This document shows positions 1 through 7,852 of a DNA stretch of 64,000 bases, one piece after another. Numbering within the stretch: position 1 is the first letter of the stretch; the number at the start of each line of letters is the position of its first letter. The notes under the pieces were generated by a model that worked only from the letters and a program-made list of their open reading frames with translations, ran no database searches and was not told the origin of the DNA. The stretch is from JACQPU01 sp039961715. GTDB lineage: Bacteria; Bacteroidota; Ignavibacteria; UBA10030. The stretch lies in contig JABRVW010000010.1 of NCBI GenBank assembly GCA_039961715.1, positions 1 through 64,000 on the forward strand, given 5' to 3'. The translations under genes were made by a program, and so were the position numbers.

Positions 1-5
1 TACTT

Positions 6-45
6 CTCTGTGGTTCTCTGTGAAATTACACAGAGTTCCACAGAG
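6..45. repeat. Imperfect inverted repeat with CTCTGTGG arms
   Basis: Two 17-base arms (6-22 and 29-45) are reverse complements except for two central bases, separated by AAATTA. Each arm contains CTCTGTG (or CACAGAG) twice, and another TTTCACAGAGG copy lies at 58-68. It sits just downstream of the rtcB stop and resembles dispersed intergenic repeats. No T-run follows it toward the window edge, so I do not call it a terminator. Confidence 0.6.
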
Positions 46-105
46 GAAAAGAGTGAGTTTCACAGAGGGAGAAAGCGCATGCCCAAAGTAAGACACTACC
101 CACAA

Positions 106-1533
106 TCATCCCTTGATCACTCCGACCGGAATGAGCTGAGCGACCTTTCGCGCGATGCCGGCGCGGTGAACGACCTCCACCACGGCGCTGACGTCCTTAT
201 ATGCTCCCGGATGCTCCTCTGTCAACCCGCTCTTCGACGCCCCGCGCACATGGATTCCCCTCTCCCCCAACGTCTTCACAAGCTCCTCGGCTGTCAAATC
301 CTTCTTCGCCGCGTGTCGGCTTTTTGCACGGCCTGCGCCGTGGCAGGAAGAGCCGAAGGTCTCTTCCATCGCCAGCTCGGTTCCGACCAACACGTAGGAG
401 GATGTCCCCATACTGCCGGGGATCAAGACGGGCTGTCCGACTTCCCTATACTCCTTCGGGATTTCCGGCCGATGCCGCGGAAACGCACGCGTCGCGCCCT
501 TGCGGTGCACCAGTACACGCTTCATCGCTCCGCCGATCCTGTGCTCCTCCATCTTTGCAATATTATGAGCAACGTCGTACACGATCCTTACATCATCAAG
601 GCCGTGGACGCGGCGAAATGCTTCCCGGACCCAGTGTGTGATCATCTGACGGTTGGCAAACGCGAAATTCGCCGCTGCCGCCATCGCTCCCAGGTAGCGT
701 TTCCCCTCGGGAGATCTGATCGGCACACAGGCCAGCTGTCTGTCCACAACCTGGATCCCGTACTTCTTCATGGCACTCTGCATGATATCCAGGTAGTCCG
801 TGCACACCTGGTGCCCCAGCCCGCGCGAGCCGGTATGGATCAACACTGTGACCTGGCCTCGCCTGAGCCCGAACACACGGGCCGCCTCCTCATCGAAGAT
901 CTCGCGCACGTACTGAACTTCCACGAAATGGTTTCCCGAACCCAGCGTCCCAAGTTGATCCTTGCCGCGTTGTTTCGCTCTGTCGCTTACGGCCGAAGGA
1001 TCGGCACCGGGCATAGTACCCAGCTCCTCGATGAAATCCAGGTCGCGCGCCGCGCCGTACCCTGACTCCACCGCCCACCGGGCGCCTTGGGCAAGGACGG
1101 CATCCAGCTCTTCAAATGATACCCGAACCAATCCCCGCGTTCCCGTGCCACAGGGGATGTCCCTGAACAACTGGTTTACGGTTTGTTCGATTCGGTCCCT
1201 TGCCGCCTCGATCCCCAATTCCGTCGCAAGCAGACGAACTCCGCAGTTGATGTCGAATCCCACACCCCCCGCCGAAACGACGCCGGCTTCCGCGTCGGCC
1301 GCCGCTACGCCGCCGATCGCAAATCCGTAGCCTTGATGGGCATCCGGCATCGCAAGCGAACGCCCAACGAGGCCCGGAAGCGTTGCCACATTTGCAACCT
1401 GGCCCAGGGTCTGGTCCTTCTCGATGGCACGTATCAGATTCTCGTCAGCATAGATCAATCCTTCGACAGTCATGCCGTCGCGAAACGACTTTGGAATGAC
1501 ATACCGGTAGTTGTCGATCTTTCGAAGCGCCAT
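106..1533 (-). CDS. rtcB: RNA-splicing ligase RtcB
   Basis: GTP- and Mn2+-dependent ligase joining RNA 2',3'-cyclic phosphate or 3'-phosphate ends to 5'-OH ends in tRNA splicing and RNA repair; cytoplasmic. The residues known from the Pyrococcus enzyme are all visible: Cys97 (DINCGVR), His202 (GSGNHF), His233 (HTGSRGLG), His323 (DVAHN) and the guanylylated His398 (SCHGAGR). At 475 aa it is full length. Its ATG shares one base with the archease stop codon (TAATG), indicating translational coupling, and it is the last gene of a pfkA-aat-purC-archease-rtcB run. No RtcR-type regulator is seen nearby. Confidence 0.97.
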   Translation of the reverse strand: MALRKIDNYRYVIPKSFRDGMTVEGLIYADENLIRAIEKDQTLGQVANVATLPGLVGRSLAMPDAHQGYGFAIGGVAAADAEAGVVSAGGVGFDINCGVRLLATELGIEAARDRIEQTVNQLFRDIPCGTGTRGLVRVSFEELDAVLAQGARWAVESGYGAARDLDFIEELGTMPGADPSAVSDRAKQRGKDQLGTLGSGNHFVEVQYVREIFDEEAARVFGLRRGQVTVLIHTGSRGLGHQVCTDYLDIMQSAMKKYGIQVVDRQLACVPIRSPEGKRYLGAMAAAANFAFANRQMITHWVREAFRRVHGLDDVRIVYDVAHNIAKMEEHRIGGAMKRVLVHRKGATRAFPRHRPEIPKEYREVGQPVLIPGSMGTSSYVLVGTELAMEETFGSSCHGAGRAKSRHAAKKDLTAEELVKTLGERGIHVRGASKSGLTEEHPGAYKDVSAVVEVVHRAGIARKVAQLIPVGVIKG

Positions 1534-1964
1534 TAAACGTCGAGGAATACGCGGATGCGAACCATGCCACCCTCATCAGCCACCGACAGCTGGTGATAGG
1601 TCACAGCTTTCACGTCGAGTTTCAGAATATGCCGGGACGGGTCAAGAGTCTCTCCCAGCAGAGAACCGGCGATGGCCGTACCGCTCATCTCACGAATCGA
1701 AAGCCTCGACGTAAGGAATTTTCCGGCATCAAAATGAAAAAGGGCTTCGGAAAGCAGCCGGACGAGAAGGTGCCCGGAGTCCTCTGCCGTCAAATGAACC
1801 TCCCTTTCTTCCGAAGGATGGACCTTCTCCGGATCGGTTATTACGGCCATCAGGGCGTTCACCGCCTGCCGGAACGCGTCACTCAGGGTCGTTCCCCAGG
1901 CCTCAATTCCGATATCAGCGGGATGCTCAAGGATTCGGTAGCCCGCCTCGACAGTCGTTTCCAT
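1533..1964 (-). CDS. Archease, RtcB cofactor
   Basis: Archease accelerates guanylylation and turnover of RtcB. The protein is 143 aa, the usual family length. The N-terminal EHPADIGIEAWG segment carries the conserved acidic residue of the metal site, VTYHQL lies near residue 125, and the end RIRVFLDV fits the family. The ATG lies four bases after the purC stop and the TAA overlaps the rtcB ATG, so it is made together with its partner enzyme. Assignment is from motifs plus adjacency to rtcB. Confidence 0.93.
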   Translation of the reverse strand: METTVEAGYRILEHPADIGIEAWGTTLSDAFRQAVNALMAVITDPEKVHPSEEREVHLTAEDSGHLLVRLLSEALFHFDAGKFLTSRLSIREMSGTAIAGSLLGETLDPSRHILKLDVKAVTYHQLSVADEGGMVRIRVFLDV

Positions 1965-1968
1965 GAGA

Positions 1969-2874
1969 CTACAGCAGCGTTTCCCCTGTCAGAATCTTCA
2001 GCGCTTCCAGATAGAGAGCAGACGTCTTCAAAATGATCTCCTCCGGCAGTTTCGGTCCGGGAGGCTTCTTGTTGAAGTTGATGGACAAGAGATAGTCCCG
2101 CACGAATTGCTTGTCAAAGCTTGGCTGGCCGGTGCCGGGCTTGTATTTCTCTTTCGGCCAGAACCGGGATGAATCGGGCGTCAGAAGCTCGTCAATGAGC
2201 ATCACCTCGCCTTTCTCATCCACTCCGAACTCCATCTTCGTGTCTGCAATGATGATACCTCTCTCCTCCGCAAGCCTGGCCGCGCGCCGGTAGATGGAGA
2301 GCGAAAGGGTGCGCACCCTCTCCGCAAGTTCCGGTCCCACCCGCTCCTGCATTCGATCAAACGTGATGTTTTCGTCGTGCACCCCTACTTCTTCCTTTGT
2401 TGCCGGCGTAAAGATGGGTTCCGGCAAACGTGAAGATTCGACCAGGCCTTTCGGTAACGGCACACCACATACAGCCCCGGTCTCCCGATATTCGTTCCAC
2501 CCCGAACCGGAGAGATATCCCCTGACAACGCACTCAACCGGAAGGGGTTTCGTTTTCTTGACCCACATGGTCCGGTCACGCAGAACGTCCCAATGCGGTT
2601 TACACGCCGGCGGAAAATCGTACACCACGGTGGACTTCAGGTGATTCGGAACAATATCCTGCATTTTCCCGAACCAGAACTCTGAAATCCGGGTCAGCAC
2701 CTTGCCTTTGAACGGAATCCCCTGCGGCATCACGACGTCGTAGGCGGAGAGACGATCCGTGGCCACAAGCAGAAGGGAATCGCCCAGGTCGTAGATGTCC
2801 CTGACTTTTCCCCGACGGATTGGTCCCAATCCGTCAAGATTGGTTTCAGTAATCACGTGCTCAAGATACGCCAC
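1969..2874 (-). CDS. purC: SAICAR synthase (PurC)
   Basis: Phosphoribosylaminoimidazole-succinocarboxamide synthase condenses CAIR with aspartate using ATP in de novo purine synthesis. GKVRDIYDLG near residue 22 is the nucleotide-binding start of the fold; ATDRLSAYD, VVRGYLSGSGW and the C-terminal ELLTPDSSRFW motif follow. At 301 aa it belongs to the longer, yeast-like branch (short bacterial forms are about 240 aa). The start is GTG, chosen for full N-terminal family coverage and an AGGA box about 10 bases upstream inside the aat 3' end. It is part of the pfkA-aat-purC-archease-rtcB run. Confidence 0.96.
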   Translation of the reverse strand: MAYLEHVITETNLDGLGPIRRGKVRDIYDLGDSLLLVATDRLSAYDVVMPQGIPFKGKVLTRISEFWFGKMQDIVPNHLKSTVVYDFPPACKPHWDVLRDRTMWVKKTKPLPVECVVRGYLSGSGWNEYRETGAVCGVPLPKGLVESSRLPEPIFTPATKEEVGVHDENITFDRMQERVGPELAERVRTLSLSIYRRAARLAEERGIIIADTKMEFGVDEKGEVMLIDELLTPDSSRFWPKEKYKPGTGQPSFDKQFVRDYLLSINFNKKPPGPKLPEEIILKTSALYLEALKILTGETLL

Positions 2875-2888
2875 CTCGTGGATCCTTT

Positions 2889-3488
2889 CTAAGCGAATGA
2901 GCAGGGCAATCTGATTGCTTCTTCAAGCCTCCGCAGATATTCCGTCCGCGGAATCTCGGTCGCGCCCAGCGAGGCCAGATGCGGGGTCAGGAACTGCGTG
3001 TCAAGCAGACGGAATCTCCGGATCCTCAGTCGTTCCACGAGGCGGACAAGCGCGCATTTTGAGGCATCGCGCTCAAGCGAAAACATCGATTCACCGAAGA
3101 ACGCTCCGCCGATGGCGACGCCATACAGGCCTCCTGCAATCCTTCCATCCATCCACGCCTCGACGCTGTGGGCATGTCCGAGCCGGTGCAGAGCAAGGTA
3201 GCTCTGCAGGATCACATCCGAGATCCAGGTTTCCGCCCTCTCCCGACAATGGGAGATGACCGATTCGAACGCTGTGTCCATCCGGATTTCGTACACACCC
3301 CTTGCAAGGGTTCTCCGCAAGCTTCGTGAAATCACAAGACCATCCAGCTCAAGAATTCCGCGCGGATCGGGCGAATACCAGTGGATCTCCCCCGTCCGGG
3401 AATCGGCCATGGGAAAGAACCCCTGGCGATAGGCGCTCAGGAGGAACTCCGGATCGAGAATCCTCGGCGCTTGCTTGCCAGCATGCAT
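2889..3488 (-). CDS. aat: Leucyl/phenylalanyl-tRNA--protein transferase
   Basis: Aat adds Leu or Phe from aminoacyl-tRNA to N-terminal Arg/Lys, creating N-degrons that ClpS delivers to a Clp protease. Family motifs are clear: AYRQGFFPMAD, IHWYSPDPRGI, GLYGVAIGGAFFGESMFS and LLDTQFLTPHL. I chose the ATG at 3488 (199 aa) because GGAGG lies four bases upstream; in-frame GTG codons at 3503 and 3506 would add up to six residues. It follows pfkA by 29 bases. A clpS gene lies at 47.8 kb in the same window, so both halves of the N-end rule pathway are present. Confidence 0.95.
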   Translation of the reverse strand: MHAGKQAPRILDPEFLLSAYRQGFFPMADSRTGEIHWYSPDPRGILELDGLVISRSLRRTLARGVYEIRMDTAFESVISHCRERAETWISDVILQSYLALHRLGHAHSVEAWMDGRIAGGLYGVAIGGAFFGESMFSLERDASKCALVRLVERLRIRRFRLLDTQFLTPHLASLGATEIPRTEYLRRLEEAIRLPCSFA

Positions 3489-3517
3489 GGGGCCTCCGGT
3501 CACCACGCTGTACCGTT

Positions 3518-4609
3518 TCAGTCTCCAAACGATGTCCCGACAGCGCGTGCCGCCAGGACGAGCTGTGAGTCGGGAGGGACTGTACGAAGCTTCATGATTG
3601 CCTGCTTCACGGGGACTCCGATTACATCGGTGCCGCGAAGACTTACCATATGGCCGAACTTCCCCTCAGTCGCCAGTTGCAGTGCCATCGATCCGTACTT
3701 TGTGGCCAGGATTCTGTCGTATGGGGTCGGACTCCCGCCTCTCTGCAAATGTCCAAGCACTGTTACCCGCGTTTCCAGGCCCGTGGCTTCCGTGATTCTC
3801 TTCCCTACCAACTCTCCAATACCGCCAAGCCGTACCGGATCTGTTCGCCGAACATCCTTTTCCTTCACCACAATATCTCCGTCTGCCGGCTTTGCTCCCT
3901 CCGCCACGCAGACGATGCTGAACCTCCCGCCCTTTCTGCTTCGCTCCTGAACGAACTCAAACACCTTGTTCCAATGGAAGGGGATTTCCGGAATCAGGAT
4001 GACGTCGGCGCCGCCGGCCAACCCGGCGCCAAGAGCGATCCAGCCCGCATATCTTCCCATGACTTCCACCACCATCACGCGATGATGAGCCGAGGCGGTG
4101 GTTTGCAGTCTGTCAATTGCCTCCGTGGCCACCGAAAGGGCGGAATCGTACCCGAACGTAACGTCTGTGGAGGCGAGATCGTTGTCGATCGTCTTCGGAA
4201 CGCCGATGAAATTCAGGCCCATATCGGAGAACTTGTCCACGATGTGCATTGTTCCGTCTCCCCCAATGGCGAAGAGCGCATCAAGGTTCAGGGCCTTGTA
4301 GTGAGCGATGGCGCGACCCGAGCAATCCTGCACTTCGATGCCCGACTGCGTCACCACCGGAAAATGGAACGGGTCTCCCTTGTTCGATGTGCCAAGGATC
4401 GTGCCGCCGAGATGCAGAATCCCGCTCACATCACGGTAGCTCAGTTCCCGGTGCCGTCCTTCCACTAATCCTTCGAAGCCATCTTCAATGCCAACCACGG
4501 TCGCACCGAAGAAGGCCATGGCGGGTTTTGCGATGCTGCGAATGACCGCGTTCAGACCCGGACAGTCACCGCCGCCCGTCAGAATGGCAATGCGTTTGAG
4601 AGTCTTCAT
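3518..4609 (-). CDS. pfkA: 6-phosphofructokinase
   Basis: Phosphorylates fructose 6-phosphate in glycolysis. Visible motifs: TGGGDCPGLN (residues 11-20), GGDGT (116-120), PKTIDNDL (138-145), MGRYAGWIA and HLQRGGSP. In this family Gly versus Asp in the GGDG/GGDD motif and Gly versus Lys before TIDND separate ATP- from pyrophosphate-dependent enzymes. Here Gly119 suggests ATP while Lys139 is of the other type, a mixed pair also found in ATP-using group III enzymes such as those of actinobacteria. The length of 363 aa fits that group. It is first in a five-gene run. Donor specificity is inferred. Confidence 0.94.
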   Translation of the reverse strand: MKTLKRIAILTGGGDCPGLNAVIRSIAKPAMAFFGATVVGIEDGFEGLVEGRHRELSYRDVSGILHLGGTILGTSNKGDPFHFPVVTQSGIEVQDCSGRAIAHYKALNLDALFAIGGDGTMHIVDKFSDMGLNFIGVPKTIDNDLASTDVTFGYDSALSVATEAIDRLQTTASAHHRVMVVEVMGRYAGWIALGAGLAGGADVILIPEIPFHWNKVFEFVQERSRKGGRFSIVCVAEGAKPADGDIVVKEKDVRRTDPVRLGGIGELVGKRITEATGLETRVTVLGHLQRGGSPTPYDRILATKYGSMALQLATEGKFGHMVSLRGTDVIGVPVKQAIMKLRTVPPDSQLVLAARAVGTSFGD

Positions 4610-4687
4610 ATGGTTTGTCTGAAGTACTGGAACGAATGATCAAAGAAAGATAACGAAAAGTGGGACCTCAAACACCATGGGCGAGGG

Positions 4688-4726
4688 CAAAGAAAAGGCC
4701 TCTCCTGCAAGGGCAGAAGAGGCCTC
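4688..4726 (-). terminator. Rho-independent terminator after membrane protein gene
   Basis: AGGCCTCT (4696-4703) pairs with AGAGGCCT (4718-4725), with an inner CTGC/GCAG extension. Read on the minus strand, the stem is followed at once by TTTTCTTT. It lies between the membrane protein gene ending at 4750 and pfkA starting at 4609, so it separates the two operons. Confidence 0.75.
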
Positions 4727-4749
4727 CGTACACAACGTTCCTGCGTTCG

Positions 4750-5544
4750 TCAGACCGACGCGACGGATTCCGTCTGCCTGCTTTCGACACTCATCTGGTA
4801 TTTCTCGCCCAGCCATGCACCGAACAAGTTGAGGCAGAATCCAAGGATCAGCCCGAACGCAAGGTATCCGCCCGACACATACAGTTCGAGCATGAATTCA
4901 AGGAAGGACCAGTCGAGCAGGACGGCGAGGAAGCCCGCGATCGCGGGTTCCTTCAGGGTCACACCGGGCGACTTATAGGCCACGATGAATCCTGTGACGG
5001 TAAGGCTGAACAGAAAGGCTCCGAACGCCACATCGAGGCGAAGGTTGAAAATCGGCGTCAGAATGAACACAGCCAGCACGTTCAGGGCGAATCCCAGAAC
5101 GACGCCCACGATCACCCATTTCGCCTGGACGTCGGTGAAGAGCCGCTTGGTCTCTTCTTCGCTATGACCCCCGCTCCCCTGCAGTTTCTCACCCACCCAC
5201 GCTCCGATCCAGCTCAACCCGAATCCGAGCACGACAAGGAGGAGATTTCTCATCATGTCCTGTCCCAGTTTCGCACCGGACACATACAGGATGATCATCG
5301 TCAACAGTGCCACAAGCCCTCCTGCAACACTGGCTTCCTTGATCGTCACGCCCGGCGAGGCGTACCCCACGATCGCCCCGGTCGCGATGAATCCTGCGAG
5401 CAGGACGAGAGCCTGGATGGGCGTTGCGTGAAAGGTGGGAAGCACAACAAGAATTGAGGTGGCGGCGATTCCGACCCCGACTGCAACCCCGATGAAGACC
5501 CATTTCCACTGCAGTCCAGGCGTCTGATTTGAACTCCCGTTCAT
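4750..5544 (-). CDS. Six-to-eight-helix membrane protein, internally duplicated, unknown function
   Basis: I do not recognise a named family. The 264-aa protein contains two similar halves. Each has a WVFIGVAVG or WVIVGVVLG opening helix, a helix ending YASPGVTIKEA or YKSPGVTLKEP, an LYVSG element, and a helix ending in WLGEK or WVGEK followed by a polar stretch. This points to an internal duplication of a roughly 120-residue unit with three or four helices. Start at 5544 is chosen for a GGGAGGT ribosome-binding site seven bases upstream; the 34 extra in-frame residues upstream lack one. It follows rmuC after 98 bases and ends at a terminator. Confidence 0.8.
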   Translation of the reverse strand: MNGSSNQTPGLQWKWVFIGVAVGVGIAATSILVVLPTFHATPIQALVLLAGFIATGAIVGYASPGVTIKEASVAGGLVALLTMIILYVSGAKLGQDMMRNLLLVVLGFGLSWIGAWVGEKLQGSGGHSEEETKRLFTDVQAKWVIVGVVLGFALNVLAVFILTPIFNLRLDVAFGAFLFSLTVTGFIVAYKSPGVTLKEPAIAGFLAVLLDWSFLEFMLELYVSGGYLAFGLILGFCLNLFGAWLGEKYQMSVESRQTESVASV

Positions 5545-5642
5545 ACAACCTCCCTCGAAAAAGGTGTGGCGAATGAGATATGAATGGACCAAAAGGCTGG
5601 CGTCATATTGGAGAAAAAAAAGGGGAAAAGCAAGGAGATCGC

Positions 5643-6731
5643 TCACTCTCCGCCGGAAAGGAGGTCCAGTTGCGCGGGATTCTCACCTTCCTTGTCCGGA
5701 GCCTGAAGGCTCTTCAGGCGGTCTGTAAAACTATTCAACTGCTTGTCGGCCCTGTCGTAGCTGTTCCTGGCATTCGTCAAATGCGTTCCCAGCGTTTCAA
5801 ACACTTCGGTGAACTTCCGCAGTTCCGTTCCGAGCCTGGAAAGGTTCTGAAAGATCTCGCGGGCGCTCTTTTCGATCTCAAGACCCTTCAGTCCGAGCGC
5901 GATCACCCGCAAGTGGGCGTAGAAGCTGTTCGGCGAGACGGGAACAACATGCCGGCCAGTGGCATAGGAGTACAAACCATTCTCCTCGCCGAACGACTCG
6001 TCTTTGATGATTGTTTCATAGTAGATGTTTTCGGCCGGAATGTACATGAGGGCAAAATCAAACGTGCCTTCATCCGGACGGATGTACTTCGTCGCGATTG
6101 CGTCGATATGCTTCTTCACGTCCGCCGTGAACGCGCGCTGGGCGGAGCGCTTTTCCTGGTCCGATGGAGCTTCGAGCATCTTGCGAAAATTCTCCAGGGG
6201 GAATTTCGCATCCACGGGCACCTTGCCCCCCGCGGTCACGATGATCGCGTCGACGGTTTCTCCGGTTTTGAACCTGTGCTGAACGGCATAAGAATTGGGT
6301 GGAAGGACCTGCTTCATCAGATCCTCCAAAAGAAGCTCGCCAAGTCCGCCGCGGAATTTGGGCGCCCTGAGCATTCCCTCGAGCTTCGAGACACTCGTTC
6401 CCAGCTCCTTGATCTCCTGCGTTGCACGGGAAAGCTCCCCCAACTTCCCCTGGACATCCTGTATCACCCTCGCGGCGTTGTCCAGCCTGTCACCGACGTG
6501 ACGCGTCTGGGACGAGACAATCCCGAGGTGCTGATTGAGGGCGTCCGTTGTGTTCTTCAGGCTGGCTGATACCTCTGCCCGCAAGCCATCCATTTGCTGT
6601 TGCATGAACGTCACAGCCTGCATCGGATCCTGCGCGGCGAGGGGCTGCTTTCGGACAAGCAGTACGATCACCACGATGAGGGCGGCGAGTACGACGGTGA
6701 GAAGAATGAGAAGAAGATCCATGGCCATCAT
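5643..6731 (-). CDS. rmuC: DNA recombination protein RmuC
   Basis: RmuC-family proteins limit rearrangements at inverted repeats and have a nuclease-like fold. The 362-aa protein has one N-terminal membrane helix (about residues 4-26, LLLILLTVVLAALIVVIV), a coiled-coil region with many Gln/Glu/Lys residues, then the conserved core with RGGLGELLLEDL, VDAKFPLENF, YIPAENIYYE and PNSFYAHLR. Start at 6731 makes a 4-base ATGA overlap with the stop of the acyltransferase gene; in-frame ATGs at 6728 and 6722 are alternatives. Longer in-frame sequence upstream lies inside that gene and is not used. Confidence 0.95.
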   Translation of the reverse strand: MMAMDLLLILLTVVLAALIVVIVLLVRKQPLAAQDPMQAVTFMQQQMDGLRAEVSASLKNTTDALNQHLGIVSSQTRHVGDRLDNAARVIQDVQGKLGELSRATQEIKELGTSVSKLEGMLRAPKFRGGLGELLLEDLMKQVLPPNSYAVQHRFKTGETVDAIIVTAGGKVPVDAKFPLENFRKMLEAPSDQEKRSAQRAFTADVKKHIDAIATKYIRPDEGTFDFALMYIPAENIYYETIIKDESFGEENGLYSYATGRHVVPVSPNSFYAHLRVIALGLKGLEIEKSAREIFQNLSRLGTELRKFTEVFETLGTHLTNARNSYDRADKQLNSFTDRLKSLQAPDKEGENPAQLDLLSGGE

Positions 6732-7849
6732 TGAAGGAAGAATACAACGGCCGCGAGACCGGCCGAGGCAACCGCAACGCGGCGCGAGAGAACACGCGAA
6801 TGGTCTTTCAGGGCGCTCCATCCCCGGGCAAGGGCGATCATCAGCGCCGTCAACCCTGCCGTGGCGAGCACGCAAACCAGGGCATTCGCCGACCCTCCGA
6901 AAAGATCGACCAGACTCCTGCCCCCGAGAAACGTCCCGTACAGAATGAGCAAATGTCCCGCATAAATCAAGAGGGATTCCCGTCCGGCATCAAGAACGAA
7001 GGAATTCGTGGTCCCCCGCAGAACGACCCAGCCCCTGCACGTCAGAAGAAGCAAAAGAATGAGGCCAAGGCGGAGAGAGAAAAAGAACGGCGAAACCTTC
7101 CCGCTCGCGAGCCAGGACGGCAGGATACCGACCAATTCCGGAAGATAGAGAATCATGAGACCGACTCCGACGAGGCCAAGGAACCGCCCAAACCCGGCTT
7201 CGTTTCCATTGCGAGTCTCGTGTGCATAGAACGCCCCCAGGGCGCCGCCAGCCAGCATGAATCCCAGCCAGGGGAACAGAGGAAAGAGAGAAAGTCGATG
7301 GTCCAAGTACGCCCGAATCGCCGGATGCAGAGCCGCAACCGCGTCGTTCCCCTCCAGGAACACGCCTCCGATGACGACAAGAACCGCCAGGCCGGCAAGC
7401 CACCACGCCATGGTCCGTCCGCGCGGCAAAAGAGTTCCCAGCACCGCGAGGATCAACAGCCCGGCCGCAATACAGTGGAGAATGTCGGATTGGTAGAATG
7501 TGAGCCACGCCTCAGACGGAAGCTCGAGGAGTGCGGAGAACGAGAAGACCGGAATGTGGAGCGCATAGCCGATACTCCATATGAGGAGGATTCGTCCTGC
7601 CTGCTTCCTTCTTGTACGCTGAGATGCTTCGGACTCTTCGCTCCTGGCCTCCAACACGATGGCAAACACAAGCCCCGCCACAAACAAGAACGCGGGGGCA
7701 ACCAGCCCGTTCACGAATGTGAGAAAGCCAAACCACGTGGTCGCCTTTTCCGCGGGGGTGAGGAAGGCGTTGAAGACGTGAACTTCGATCATGACCAACG
7801 CCGCCCAACCGCGCAGCAAATCGATGAAGACGATCCGCCCCTTCATCAA
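6728..7849 (-). CDS. HGSNAT/DUF1624-like membrane acyltransferase
   Basis: The 373-aa integral membrane protein has about ten hydrophobic segments. The opening RIVFIDLLRGWAALVMIEVH with FLFVAGLVFA resembles the heparan-alpha-glucosaminide N-acetyltransferase/DUF1624 family, where the conserved histidine in the first helix region takes part in transmembrane acetyl transfer. FPLFPWLGFMLAGGALG is another family-like segment. The substrate cannot be inferred. The gene begins three bases after the kbl stop and its stop overlaps the rmuC ATG, so it is in the middle of a five-gene operon. Confidence 0.8.
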   Translation of the reverse strand: MMKGRIVFIDLLRGWAALVMIEVHVFNAFLTPAEKATTWFGFLTFVNGLVAPAFLFVAGLVFAIVLEARSEESEASQRTRRKQAGRILLIWSIGYALHIPVFSFSALLELPSEAWLTFYQSDILHCIAAGLLILAVLGTLLPRGRTMAWWLAGLAVLVVIGGVFLEGNDAVAALHPAIRAYLDHRLSLFPLFPWLGFMLAGGALGAFYAHETRNGNEAGFGRFLGLVGVGLMILYLPELVGILPSWLASGKVSPFFFSLRLGLILLLLLTCRGWVVLRGTTNSFVLDAGRESLLIYAGHLLILYGTFLGGRSLVDLFGGSANALVCVLATAGLTALMIALARGWSALKDHSRVLSRRVAVASAGLAAVVFFLQ

Positions 7850-7852
7850 TTC

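Noticed and set aside
770..790. Sigma-54-like TGGCAC motif
   Set aside because: The spacing to TGCAT does not fit the -24/-12 rule and it lies inside rtcB coding sequence.
10..1065. Long plus-strand open frame of 351 codons over rtcB
   Set aside because: It is antisense to rtcB, is rich in Arg, Pro and His with no family motifs, and has no ribosome-binding site. The rtcB frame shows all catalytic residues.
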